A DNA stretch of 47,285 nt. Origin: Verrucomicrobiota bacterium (GTDB taxonomy: Bacteria > Verrucomicrobiota > Kiritimatiellia > Kiritimatiellales > Tichowtungiaceae). The notes under the pieces were generated by a model that had not been told where the DNA came from, ran no database searches, and was given only the letters and a program-made list of their open reading frames with translations. Below, piece after piece: positions 29,281 through 41,792 of the stretch (positions within the stretch are counted from its first letter, which is position 1; each line of letters opens with the position of its first letter). The stretch covers positions 1 through 47,285 of the forward strand of contig JAEIOF010000002.1 of the NCBI GenBank assembly GCA_016342445.1, written 5' to 3'. A program made the position numbers and the translations under genes.

Positions 29281-29943
29281 TCAGGACTTCTCGAGAGTCC
29301 ATTGCACCGCATACTGCACCAGTTCGGCGGAGCTTCCGATGTTCAGCTTGCTCTTAATGCGCGCACGGTAGGTCTCGATCGTCTTGACACTTAACGACAT
29401 CATCTCCGCGATGGACGCGGTGCCCACCCCTTTCCCGATGGACTCAAAAACCGCCAGCTCACGGTCGCTCAGGGCGGCAACCGGCGAGGTTCCGGCCGCC
29501 TGTCCGCGAACCGACTGCATAATGCGCTGCACAACCGCGTCGCTCGCATAGAGCTTTCCGCTCAGCACGCACCGTATAGCTTCGACCAGCTGCCCGGGCT
29601 GCACATCTTTACCAACAAAACCGGATGCGCCGGCCCGCAGCACCCGTTCCGCATAGAGTTTCTCGTCCTGCATGGAAACCACCAGCATCTTCGTGTCAGG
29701 AAAACGCACCGCGATATCTTTGATGAGTTCCAGCCCGCTGTCAGCGCCCAAAGAAAGGTCGATCAGAGCAATATCCGGACCCTCAGCAGAACACTTCAAC
29801 AGTGCGTCACGGGCCGTTCCAGCCTCCGCACAGACTTCGAAATCGCTTTCTGCCTCTATGAACTCGCGCAGTCCGCGACGGATCAGCTCATGGTCATCGA
29901 CCAGCAGGATTTTATTTTTCAGGGATTTGTTCATGCCGCTCAT
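29281..29943 (-). CDS. NarL/LuxR-family response regulator
   Basis: ILLVDDHELIRRGLREFI; LSDRELAVFESIGKGVGTASIAEMMSLSVKTIETYRARIKSKL. Confidence 0.94.
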   Translation of the reverse strand: MSGMNKSLKNKILLVDDHELIRRGLREFIEAESDFEVCAEAGTARDALLKCSAEGPDIALIDLSLGADSGLELIKDIAVRFPDTKMLVVSMQDEKLYAERVLRAGASGFVGKDVQPGQLVEAIRCVLSGKLYASDAVVQRIMQSVRGQAAGTSPVAALSDRELAVFESIGKGVGTASIAEMMSLSVKTIETYRARIKSKLNIGSSAELVQYAVQWTLEKS

Positions 29944-30039
29944 GCGGCGAATGATGCCAAAACCACCCGGGATTACAACGCTTCTCTATTAAGCATTCGG
30001 GTCTTTCTTGCGGGCTCAACAAGGCCGTCGTGAAAAATA

Positions 30040-30825
30040 TTATCGCATCTTCTCTTCGCGCTTCACGGCCTGCCAAACAGCTTCGAGCTCATCAATGGAG
30101 CAGTTTTCGAGCTCGCGACCCTCTGTGTGCAGCCGGTTTTCCAAACACTGGAAACGGCGGGAAAATTTAGCGATGTTTTCATTGAGTAATTCTTCAGATT
30201 CGTGGCCCAGATAACGGCTGAGATTGACGGTTGAGAACAACAAGTCGCCCAGCTCTTCGCGGATCGCAGCGGCGTCCTTGTTCTCCATCGCCTCTTTCAC
30301 TTCGGCAAGCTCCTCTTCGAGCTTGGCGACGACTCCGCCGATCTCGTCCCACTCAAAACCCACTTTGGCGACGCGCTTCTGAACGAGATGCGCCTTGGAA
30401 AGTGCGGGCAAATGGCGCGGGATGCCGTCGACCAGCGAGCGGGGCGTCTCGCCGCCCTTTTCGGTTTTTTTGATCTTTTCCCAGTTGCGGATCACCTGAT
30501 CGGAGGTATCGGCCTGTACATCGCCGAACACATGCGGATGACGGCGCACGAGCTTATCGGCGATCGTTCCGGCGACATCATCGAAAGTGAACGCGCCCTC
30601 TTCGTCGCAGATCTGTGCCTGGAAGACCACTTGCAGGAGCAGGTCGCCCAGTTCTTCTTTGAGTTCGGAACGGTCGCCGCTCTCCATCGCATCGATGACC
30701 TCATAGGTCTCTTCAATCAGATTGGACTTGAGCGAGTCAATCGTCTGTTCACGGTCCCACGGGCAGCCGTCCGGCCCGCGCAGACGGCTCATGATTTCAA
30801 GAAGTCGTTGAATTTGATTTGTCAT
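30040..30825 (-). CDS. mazG: Nucleoside triphosphate pyrophosphohydrolase MazG
   Basis: MSRLRGPDGCPWDREQTIDSLKSNLIEETYEVIDA, ELGDLLLQVVFQAQI, RRHPHVFG. Confidence 0.95.
   Translation of the reverse strand: MTNQIQRLLEIMSRLRGPDGCPWDREQTIDSLKSNLIEETYEVIDAMESGDRSELKEELGDLLLQVVFQAQICDEEGAFTFDDVAGTIADKLVRRHPHVFGDVQADTSDQVIRNWEKIKKTEKGGETPRSLVDGIPRHLPALSKAHLVQKRVAKVGFEWDEIGGVVAKLEEELAEVKEAMENKDAAAIREELGDLLFSTVNLSRYLGHESEELLNENIAKFSRRFQCLENRLHTEGRELENCSIDELEAVWQAVKREEKMR
30139..30153. repeat. Dyad TTCCAAACACTGGAA in mazG (RRFQCLEN)
   Basis: One mismatch; ACA core. Confidence 0.8.
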
Positions 30826-30875
30826 GCGGGGAATCTTTCACACAGAAGAAACGAAGGAAAGAAGGGATCAGGATT

Positions 30876-30912
30876 TTCCAACCCTTGGAAGGAAATGTTC
30901 CAGGCATTGGAA
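30876..30912. repeat. Dyad doublet TTCCAACCCTTGGAA (30876) + TTCCAGGCATTGGAA (30898), spacing 22, intergenic
   Basis: Same composite layout as 5546-5582. Confidence 0.92.
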
Positions 30913-30929
30913 GAATCTGCCTTTCGCCC

Positions 30930-33548
30930 TCAGGCCTCGGTCTTCCGGTCTTCATCCAGCACCTCGCGGATTTTCTGCAAGAGGGCTTCGGCCTGATAAG
31001 GCTTGCTCATGAGGTGCAGGCTTTTTTCTTTGATGAAGTCGTTGTGTCCGGCACCCGGACTGTAGCCGCTGGTAAACAGATGGCGCAACGCGGGGCGTTT
31101 TTTGAGAATTTTGCCCATCGCCTCCTTGCCGCCCATGCGGGGCATCACCACATCCATCATCACCAGGTCGATCTCGTCGGCGCGTTCTTCGAAAACCCGC
31201 ACAGCCTCTACCCCGTCTTTTGCGGTTACCACGGTATAGCCCGCACCACTTAAAATCAGGGTCGCTAATTTCAAAACCAACGCGTCATCCTCCACTACCA
31301 GGATCGTTTCGAGACCGCCTTCGGCGGAAGCGTCGTTTTTAATAATCGAGTTAATAATGCCCGCCGGGATCGGTTGGCTCACGGGTAAATAGATCTTGAA
31401 AACGGCCCCCTGACCCGGTTCGCTACAGACCGCAATATGCCCTTCGTTCTGTTTGACGATTCCATACACGGTGGAAAGACCAAGCCCGGTCCCTTTGCCC
31501 ACCTCTTTGGTGGTGAAAAACGGGTCAAAGATCTTTTCGCAGGTCTGTTTATCCATCCCGCAACCGGTGTCGGCAACGCTGAGCAAAACGTAGCGCCCCG
31601 GACGGGTCAAGCCGCAGGCCTTCAGATCTTCCGGGGCGATCAACACATTTTCTGTTTTAAGGGTCAGGGCTCCCCCGCCAGGCATGGCGTCGCGTGCATT
31701 CACACAGAGGTTTATCAGCATCTGATGGATTTGCCCCCTGTCCGAAAAAACCATCCCCAGATCTTTTCCGGCAACAAACTTGATCCGAATGTTCTCGCCG
31801 AGCAAGTGGCCAAATATTTCCCGCGAGGTCTCAATTTCCTTATTCAAATCGAGCTCCTTCGGATCAATCACCTGCTGGCGGCTGAAGGCCAACAACTGTT
31901 TAACGAGATCTTTGGCGCGCAATCCCGCCTTGGAGACTTCCTCTATACTCGCGATGGCGGCATGCCCAGGCTCCAGACTTGCGCGAGTGATATCGGCATA
32001 GCCGTTGATGATCTGCAGCAGGTTGTTGAAGTCGTGTGCCACACCGCCAACCAGCTGGCCGATGGATTCCATTTTCTGCGATTGACGCAACTGCTCCTCT
32101 ATCTTGAGTTCACTGGTCACATCCCGCTTAACCGCCACGAAATTGACGATCTGTCCGTCGGCATCTTTCACCGGCGAAATCATCGCCTCTTCCGTATAGA
32201 ACGTTCCGCCCTTCTTCCTGTTCACAAACAGTCCGCTCCAGGTCTCGCCGCGCAAAAGCGTCGCCCAAAGCTTTTTGTAAAACGCGGCATCCTGCTCGCC
32301 GGATTTGAGGATGCGCGGGTTCTGACCGAGCGCTTCTTCCCGCGAATAGCCCGTAACCTTCTCAAAGGCGGGGTTGACATACTGGATGGCTCCCTTGACA
32401 TCGGTGATCAAAACGACCTCGGCGACCTGATTGATGGCCGCCATGAGCCGCTCCATCTGCTCCGCCACCCTCTTTCTTTCGGTGATGTCCTGGATCGTCC
32501 CGATCGACTTCAACGGCGTTCCATCCTCATTGTAATCGGTTTTGCCCTGCTCTCTCACATGCTTGACGCTGCCGTCGCTGAGAAGTAAACGATGGACAAC
32601 CTCGTATCTGGTTTTATTTTTCAGCGACTCGGCGTATGCCGCATCGACCAGCTCCCTGTCATTTGGATGGACGGCACTCAAAAAAAACTCATAGGTGGGT
32701 TCAAACGACCCGGGATCCAAATTGAAAATCCGATAAATCTCATCGGACCACATCAACGATCCGGTTGAAATATCCAGAGCCCAGCTTCCGATATGCGCCA
32801 GTCGCTGAGCCTCGGAAAGAGCCGCTTCTCTTTCCCTCAAAACCATCTCGGCCTGTTTATGATCGGCGACCAGATTGTGAAAGGCTTCCGCCAATTCGGC
32901 CACATCTGCGGTGGAGTCCACTGTGGGGCCGGACAGGCCCGCCTCGCCGGGAACCCCATACGACCGGATGGCGTTGCAAAGGAGGGTGACTTCCGCTGTC
33001 GTGCGCCAGGCGATGCGGGAAGCGACAAACAGTCCGACGAGGAACGTCAGGAGTCCAATGAGCAGCATCATGGAAAGAACAGGCTGGATTTGCTGGTCGA
33101 TGGCATGACGTTTCACCCCCAATCGAAGCAGCGCGCCGGCTCGGCCCACCGGAACCTGCACGTCATAATAAACGGCCCCGTCGGGATTGACGAACTCCCG
33201 AACAAACGTGTTCTCCAAACCGGGCTTGGGAAGCTGAAGTAACGCGGGAGGAACCGTGTTGGAAAAGGTGCTGACATAGGGCTGTCCATCGCAAACTACA
33301 AACAGATATTCAAAATGAGGGTGGGCTCCAATTTCCCGCATCAATTCCCGCCGGACGGCCACGCGATCATCCCAGAGGATATCGCGTTCGATCCCGGCGG
33401 CAAGGGTGCTGCAAAGAGTAAGATTCGCCCGTTTTGACTCCGTGCGATGCTCGCGGATGACAAACCCCATGAGACTTCCAACAATCGCTCCGATCAGGAG
33501 CAGGAGCAGGATCGATAAGCGTAGAAATATTTTTCTTCTCAAAATCAT
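30930..33548 (-). CDS. Multi-PAS membrane hybrid sensor histidine kinase with C-terminal REC domain
   Basis: QSQKMESIGQLVGGVAHDFNNLLQIINGY; TGLGLSTVYGIVKQNEG; ILVVEDDALVLKLA...LVMMDVVMPRMGG. Confidence 0.93.
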   Translation of the reverse strand: MILRRKIFLRLSILLLLLIGAIVGSLMGFVIREHRTESKRANLTLCSTLAAGIERDILWDDRVAVRRELMREIGAHPHFEYLFVVCDGQPYVSTFSNTVPPALLQLPKPGLENTFVREFVNPDGAVYYDVQVPVGRAGALLRLGVKRHAIDQQIQPVLSMMLLIGLLTFLVGLFVASRIAWRTTAEVTLLCNAIRSYGVPGEAGLSGPTVDSTADVAELAEAFHNLVADHKQAEMVLREREAALSEAQRLAHIGSWALDISTGSLMWSDEIYRIFNLDPGSFEPTYEFFLSAVHPNDRELVDAAYAESLKNKTRYEVVHRLLLSDGSVKHVREQGKTDYNEDGTPLKSIGTIQDITERKRVAEQMERLMAAINQVAEVVLITDVKGAIQYVNPAFEKVTGYSREEALGQNPRILKSGEQDAAFYKKLWATLLRGETWSGLFVNRKKGGTFYTEEAMISPVKDADGQIVNFVAVKRDVTSELKIEEQLRQSQKMESIGQLVGGVAHDFNNLLQIINGYADITRASLEPGHAAIASIEEVSKAGLRAKDLVKQLLAFSRQQVIDPKELDLNKEIETSREIFGHLLGENIRIKFVAGKDLGMVFSDRGQIHQMLINLCVNARDAMPGGGALTLKTENVLIAPEDLKACGLTRPGRYVLLSVADTGCGMDKQTCEKIFDPFFTTKEVGKGTGLGLSTVYGIVKQNEGHIAVCSEPGQGAVFKIYLPVSQPIPAGIINSIIKNDASAEGGLETILVVEDDALVLKLATLILSGAGYTVVTAKDGVEAVRVFEERADEIDLVMMDVVMPRMGGKEAMGKILKKRPALRHLFTSGYSPGAGHNDFIKEKSLHLMSKPYQAEALLQKIREVLDEDRKTEA

Positions 33549-34501
33549 GGAGCCTCTTCCCTATCACTGGCATTAAGCCATTGGTACATTTCGCGTACGC
33601 TGTCGTACATCGAATCCTCCCCCTCCTCGAAACGGTCAATCTGAAGGCTTTGAAGCAAGGGGATGGCTTGCGGGTCTTTATGGAGAGAAAGCAGGAGGAT
33701 CTTCAGGCGGTGCTTGAGATCACCGTCGAGATCCGGGTGAACCACGACAGGGGGGATTCCGAAGGCCGAGGATTTTCCGACGATCCTCGTGCGGGCCGTG
33801 TCCGAGGGCTCAACGGTATTCACGAATTCCCAGATCAGGGAATGTACAGCGGCGGCATCGACCAACCCGTCGGCGACCGCCTTGATGGAGCTGTCGTGAC
33901 TCCCGGTGAAAAAGGTTTCGGCGAAGTAGGATTCGGGGGTCTCACCGAGCAGAGCGAGCCTGCAGGTCGGCACCAGACAGCCGCTATTCGAATCTGGATC
34001 GGTGAACGCAAAGCGTTTTCCGCGCAGATCAGCAAAGGACTGAATGGTGCTGTCGCGATGCGCCAGAATGTAGGAATAGTAAATTTTCTGACCGTTCACC
34101 ACCGGAACCACCAACAGTTCCATGCCGAACGCTTCGTGCCCTTGGGTGTAAGGGCCGGCACAGACGAAGGCGAGATCCACCTCATGCGTTCTCACCAACT
34201 CATTGATCTCGGCGTAGGTGCGGCGCTGCGAAAAAACGACCCGACGTCCAACGCGCTTCGCAACCAACTCCATCAGCTCCTGATAATATTCGCGGGTGAT
34301 TTCGGGCGAAATCATCGCGCCGACCGCCACGCGCAGCGTTTCGTTCGGCTCGGCGGTCACCACAGGGGTAGAGGGCTTGCGCTCTGCCTCACGGGCAAGG
34401 TCGACGATCGGCCGCTTCTCGCCGCACCCTTGCAGCAAGCTCGCAACAAAGACCACGAGCCCTGCAGCCAACCAAACTCTTTTTACACCCGTCGCAATCA
34501 T
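33545..34501 (-). CDS. PhnD-like phosphate/phosphonate-type substrate-binding lipoprotein
   Basis: Lipobox SLLQGCGEK; LRVAVGAMISPEITREYYQELMELVAKRVG; DLRGKRFAFTDPDSNSGCLVPTCRL. Confidence 0.88.
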   Translation of the reverse strand: MIATGVKRVWLAAGLVVFVASLLQGCGEKRPIVDLAREAERKPSTPVVTAEPNETLRVAVGAMISPEITREYYQELMELVAKRVGRRVVFSQRRTYAEINELVRTHEVDLAFVCAGPYTQGHEAFGMELLVVPVVNGQKIYYSYILAHRDSTIQSFADLRGKRFAFTDPDSNSGCLVPTCRLALLGETPESYFAETFFTGSHDSSIKAVADGLVDAAAVHSLIWEFVNTVEPSDTARTRIVGKSSAFGIPPVVVHPDLDGDLKHRLKILLLSLHKDPQAIPLLQSLQIDRFEEGEDSMYDSVREMYQWLNASDREEAP

Positions 34502-34614
34502 CGCGCCTCCATGGTTCGCGACATTGCAAAATTATGGATAAAAACACAAACTTTTATCCCTCGCGAAAAACCTTCTTCCACGCCACGGCCCCACCCCGAT
34601 TGTTTAAACAATAT

Positions 34615-34670
34615 TTCCAACCATTGGAAAAATCAGCACACCCCAACGCAATTTCTTCCAAGGGTTGGAA
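34615..34670. repeat. Dyad doublet TTCCAACCATTGGAA (34615) + TTCCAAGGGTTGGAA (34656), spacing 41, intergenic
   Basis: Read directly. Confidence 0.95.
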
Positions 34671-34677
34671 AAACAAA

Positions 34678-34703
34678 AGGGCTGAACGAAATCGTTCAGC
34701 CCT
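34678..34703 (-). terminator. Intrinsic terminator of the HAD-like gene: AGGGCTGAACG-ATTT-CGTTCAGCCCT then TTTGTTTTT on the minus strand
   Basis: 11-bp perfect stem plus U-tract, 22 bp after the stop. Confidence 0.9.
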
Positions 34704-34725
34704 CTGCAACCGTCTGCTCGGCACC

Positions 34726-35442
34726 TTAGCGGCGGCGAACCAGTTCGATCAGTTCCTGCGGCTTCATGTCGCTGAGCTTGTCGAGAACCACTTTGGCTCC
34801 GGCGAAATCTTCGAAGGAAGTGTGGGCATCCGGTACAGCGATGCAGGTGGCTCCGGCGGTCAGTGCGCCTTTACAGGCGTTGCGCGAGCTAACAATGGCG
34901 ATCAGCGGAATGGTGTCCTGGTCGCGCTGTTTGAGCAGACGGAGCCAGTGGTCGGCGCGCGGGAAAATCGCATCAGTGCTGTTGAGCGCTTCGAGTTGAA
35001 CGCCCAGTGCGTCGAGACCCAGCTTTGTCATCAGAGCGGAAGCCACGTCTTTCGGCCAAGCGGAGATCGCTACAACCTCGATGTCTCTGGACTGAGCTTC
35101 CTTGATCAATGCAGGCAGGTCGGCGTTCAGCGCGGCGTCGTCGGCGAAGAATTTTTTAACGGCGGTCTCCGCCTGTGTGGCGAGCTGGTCGCCGGTGCTG
35201 AGGTTGCGGCCGGAGTCGTCGATCATGGCCTGAATGGCCGCGCCGGGACGGGAGGTGATGCCGCATTTTGCGAACAGCGCCGGAGTGACATCTATATCCT
35301 TTGACTTCATCGCCTTTTTGACTGCCTCGAACATGGCTTCGCGGCCGTTGGTGGCAATGGTTTCAAGTTCAAAAAACAACACTTCGCGGGCCGGTTTCTT
35401 TTTAGCGGCTTCTGCGGTTGCTACGGTTTCAGTTTTGCTCAT
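34726..35442 (-). CDS. HAD-like hydrolase superfamily protein
   Basis: REVLFFELETIATNGREAMFEAVKKAM; ALIKEAQSRDIEVVAISAWP; AIVSSRNACKGALTAGATCIAVPD. Confidence 0.65.
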   Translation of the reverse strand: MSKTETVATAEAAKKKPAREVLFFELETIATNGREAMFEAVKKAMKSKDIDVTPALFAKCGITSRPGAAIQAMIDDSGRNLSTGDQLATQAETAVKKFFADDAALNADLPALIKEAQSRDIEVVAISAWPKDVASALMTKLGLDALGVQLEALNSTDAIFPRADHWLRLLKQRDQDTIPLIAIVSSRNACKGALTAGATCIAVPDAHTSFEDFAGAKVVLDKLSDMKPQELIELVRRR

Positions 35443-35629
35443 TAAGGGGCTCCTTCATTCGACGATTTTTAAAAATAGGGGCGTAGTGTATGCGTCCGCC
35501 CCCTGTCCGTCAAGCTCTGGGAAAATATCCACTGCTCCGGGGGCGAAAAGGGTTGCAAGCCTCCCTGTTCATTGTGATTATGGCGGGAATTTTATCGGTA
35601 AACCGACGTTAATCAGGGTTCAATTTAGA

Positions 35630-36733
35630 ATGAAAAAAGCGATCATCGCACTCGAAGACGGCGCATGTTTCACCGGGCGGGCTTTTGCCGGCTCCGGCGA
35701 ATTCTATGGCGAACTGGTATTCAACACCTCCATGACCGGTTATCAGGAAATCCTGACCGACCCCTCCTATAACGGACAGATCATCACGATGACCTATCCT
35801 CTTATAGGAAATTACGGGATCAACCCGGAGGATGTTGAATCTCGCGCAGTCTTCGCCAAGGGCCTCGTGATCGGCGAATGCAGCCGGATCGCAAGCAACT
35901 GGCGCTCAACGACTTCCCTGCCGGACTATCTTGAAGCCGCCGGCGTGATCGGCGTCGACCAGGTCGACACCCGCGCCATCACACTGCACATCCGCGACAA
36001 GGGCGCGATGAAGTGCATCGTCTCGACCGAAGATTTCGACCCGGACAGCTTAGTCGCAAAAGCGAAGGCCTCCGCCGGCCTCGTCGGGCGCGACCTCTCC
36101 ACCGAGGTCAGCACCGCAAAGCCCTACACCTACCCCGAAGGGGGGAAAGCCGCTGCAAAATTCCGCGTCGCGGTGCTCGACTGCGGCATCAAACTAAACC
36201 AATTGCGCATTCTCGATGAACTCGACTGCGAATGCCGCGTTTTCCCGAACAGTGCCTCCGTCGACGAAATCCTCGCCTGCGAACCGGACGGACTGTTCGT
36301 CTCCAACGGCCCGGGCGACCCGGCCGGCGTGCCGCACATTGTGAAAACAGTGATGGCGCTGGTTGAAGCGCGCCTTCCAACCTTTGGAATTTGCTTTGGA
36401 CACCAAATGATCGGTCTCGCGCTCGGCGGAACCACCTACAAACTGAAATTCGGCCACCGCGGCGGCAACCAGCCCATTATGGATCTACGGACCCGCAAGG
36501 TGGAGATCGCCTCGCACAACCACGGCTTTTGTATCGAGGCCGACTCCATCGATCCGGATGTTGCCGAAATCAGCCATATCAACTTGAACGACAACACCGT
36601 CGCAGGCCTTCGGCATAAAACCCTGCCGCTCTTCTGCGTGCAGTATCACCCCGAGGCCTGTCCCGGCCCGCACGACCCCTTCTATCTCTTTGAGGAATTC
36701 ATAGAGCTGATGGCAAAGGAAAAATGCTCATGA
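35630..36733 (+). CDS. carA: Carbamoyl-phosphate synthase small subunit
   Basis: [66 protein letters not shown]. Confidence 0.97.
   Translation: MKKAIIALEDGACFTGRAFAGSGEFYGELVFNTSMTGYQEILTDPSYNGQIITMTYPLIGNYGINPEDVESRAVFAKGLVIGECSRIASNWRSTTSLPDYLEAAGVIGVDQVDTRAITLHIRDKGAMKCIVSTEDFDPDSLVAKAKASAGLVGRDLSTEVSTAKPYTYPEGGKAAAKFRVAVLDCGIKLNQLRILDELDCECRVFPNSASVDEILACEPDGLFVSNGPGDPAGVPHIVKTVMALVEARLPTFGICFGHQMIGLALGGTTYKLKFGHRGGNQPIMDLRTRKVEIASHNHGFCIEADSIDPDVAEISHINLNDNTVAGLRHKTLPLFCVQYHPEACPGPHDPFYLFEEFIELMAKEKCS
36375..36389. repeat. 15-bp dyad TTCCAACCTTTGGAA in carA (LPTFGICFG)
   Basis: Read directly. Confidence 0.85.
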
Positions 36734-38277
36734 AACATACCGAATGGATCGCTATTTTAGATTACGGCTCGCAGGTCACCCAGCTGATCGCTCGCCGCAT
36801 TCGCGAGCAAAAGGTCTACTGCGAAATCATCCGCTTCGACACCCCCGCCGAAGAGCTCGCGAAACGCGCGCCCAAAGGGATCATCCTCTCCGGCGGCCCG
36901 TGCAGCGTGCCGGATGCTGACTCGCCCAAGTGCGACCCCGCCCTCTTTGACCTGAATATTCCAATCCTTGGAATCTGCTACGGCATGCAACTGACCGCCC
37001 ACACCCTCGGCGGGATCGTCGAGCCCGGACTCAAACGAGAGTACGGCAAAGCGACCATGCGAATCACAAAGGAAACTCCTCTTTTCGAGGGTCTAGAGGA
37101 AAATCTGCAGGTCTGGATGAGCCACGGCGACAAGGTCGCGGCGATGCCCGAGGGCTTTGAAGCCGTCGCCGAATCCGACAACTGCCCCTTCGCCGCCATG
37201 CAGAATCTCAACCGGAACATCTTCGGCGTACAGTTCCACCCCGAAGTGGTTCATACCCCGCAGGGCAAAGAGATGCTCTGGAACTTCGCCTTCAAAATCT
37301 GCGGATGCGCCGGCGACTGGGAGATGAGCAAATTCATCGAACAGAACATTGCCGCCATCCGCGCCAAAGTCGGCACGGATCACGTCCTGCTCGGTCTCTC
37401 CGGCGGAGTCGACTCCTCCGTGGTGGCCGCCCTGCTCCATAAAGCCATCGGCCCGCAGCTCCACTGTGTCTACGTCGACAACGGCCTCATGCGTTACCGC
37501 GAAACCGAAGAAATCGAAAAACTCTTCGGCGACGCTTTCGGCATCGACCTCACCGTTGCTCGCGAAGGCGATCTCTTCCTTGGCCAACTCAAAGGGGTCA
37601 GCGATCCCGAAGAAAAACGCAAAATTATCGGCAAGATTTTCATCGATGTGTTTGCTGAAAAAGCGCGCAACTTTGCAGGTAAAGTCAAATACCTCGCACA
37701 GGGGACCCTTTACCCCGACGTCATCGAATCCATCTCCCCGATCGGCGGCCCGTCGGCCACCATTAAGAGTCACCACAACGTCGGCGGGCTCCCCGCCGAT
37801 CTGCAATTCGATCTCATCGAACCGCTCCGTGAACTCTTTAAAGATGAAGTCCGCGAAGTGGGTCGCGAACTCGGTCTGCCGAGCTATGTCGTCGACCGCC
37901 AGCCCTTCCCCGGCCCGGGGCTCGCCGTCCGGATCATCGGCGACATCACGCCCGAGCGCATCGAAGTGCTCCAGCAGGCCGATCTGCGCGTCCGTGAAGA
38001 GATTTTGAAAATGGAAAATCATCTGGATGTCTGGCAGTACTTCGCCGTCCTGCTTCCCATCCAGTCCGTTGGTGTCATGGGCGACGACCGCACCTACGAA
38101 AACGTCGTCGCCGTGCGCGCGGTGGAAAGCCGCGACGGCATGACCGCCGACTGGTACAAACTGCCGTACGACGTAATGGACTCCATTTCCAACCGCATCA
38201 TCAACGAAGTCAAAGGCGTCAACCGCGTCTGCTACGACATTTCCTCAAAACCACCCAGCACAATCGAGTGGGAATAA
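36724..38277 (+). CDS. guaA: GMP synthase (glutamine-hydrolysing)
   Basis: [53 protein letters not shown]; terminal PPSTIEWE. Confidence 0.98.
   Translation: MLMKHTEWIAILDYGSQVTQLIARRIREQKVYCEIIRFDTPAEELAKRAPKGIILSGGPCSVPDADSPKCDPALFDLNIPILGICYGMQLTAHTLGGIVEPGLKREYGKATMRITKETPLFEGLEENLQVWMSHGDKVAAMPEGFEAVAESDNCPFAAMQNLNRNIFGVQFHPEVVHTPQGKEMLWNFAFKICGCAGDWEMSKFIEQNIAAIRAKVGTDHVLLGLSGGVDSSVVAALLHKAIGPQLHCVYVDNGLMRYRETEEIEKLFGDAFGIDLTVAREGDLFLGQLKGVSDPEEKRKIIGKIFIDVFAEKARNFAGKVKYLAQGTLYPDVIESISPIGGPSATIKSHHNVGGLPADLQFDLIEPLRELFKDEVREVGRELGLPSYVVDRQPFPGPGLAVRIIGDITPERIEVLQQADLRVREEILKMENHLDVWQYFAVLLPIQSVGVMGDDRTYENVVAVRAVESRDGMTADWYKLPYDVMDSISNRIINEVKGVNRVCYDISSKPPSTIEWE
36959..36973. repeat. 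15-bp dyad TTCCAATCCTTGGAA in guaA (IPILGICYG)
   Basis: Read directly. Confidence 0.85.
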
Positions 38278-38306
38278 CTTTAGACGTTCAACTCAGGAAA
38301 CACACC

Positions 38307-41513
<3,207 letters not shown>

Positions 41514-41584
41514 GATCAAAATGATGGAATAGCGGAGTAATGGATTACTGAAATCCGCTCCGCCGGCCCACAGCCGGCCCTGTT

Positions 41585-41599
41585 TTCCAATGTTTGGAA
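41585..41599. repeat. 15-bp dyad TTCCAATGTTTGGAA between the convergent carB genes
   Basis: Read directly. Confidence 0.92.
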
Positions 41600-41629
41600 C
41601 ACAGCAAGCCCGTCGGCTCTACCGACTTC

Positions 41630-41742
41630 CACTCGAGGCGAAGCCGAAAGAGGCTGGCGCACTCGACCAACGGGAGAGAGGCCGCACGGATGTACGGCAA
41701 GGAGCGCAGCGACTGGCAATTGCGACGGCAACGGAACAAAGT
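41630..41742 (+). repeat. REP-like repeat region (copy C): CACTCGAGGCGAAGCCGAAAGAGGCTGGCGC... + CGGGAGAGAGGCCGCACGGATGTACGGCAAGGAGCGCAGCGACTGGCAA
   Basis: Aligns by eye with 2346-2383 and 2524-2572 and with minus-strand 16048-16110. Confidence 0.7.
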
Positions 41743-41746
41743 GTAG

Positions 41747-41792
41747 TGGCAATCATTGGAACTTTTTGCGTAGTTTTTTCCAGACCTTGGAA
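41747..41792. repeat. Degenerate dyad TGGCAATCATTGGAA (41747) + TTCCAGACCTTGGAA (41778), spacing 31, spanning the carB copy 2 C-terminus
   Basis: The second encodes VFSKVWKK near the stop. Confidence 0.65.
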
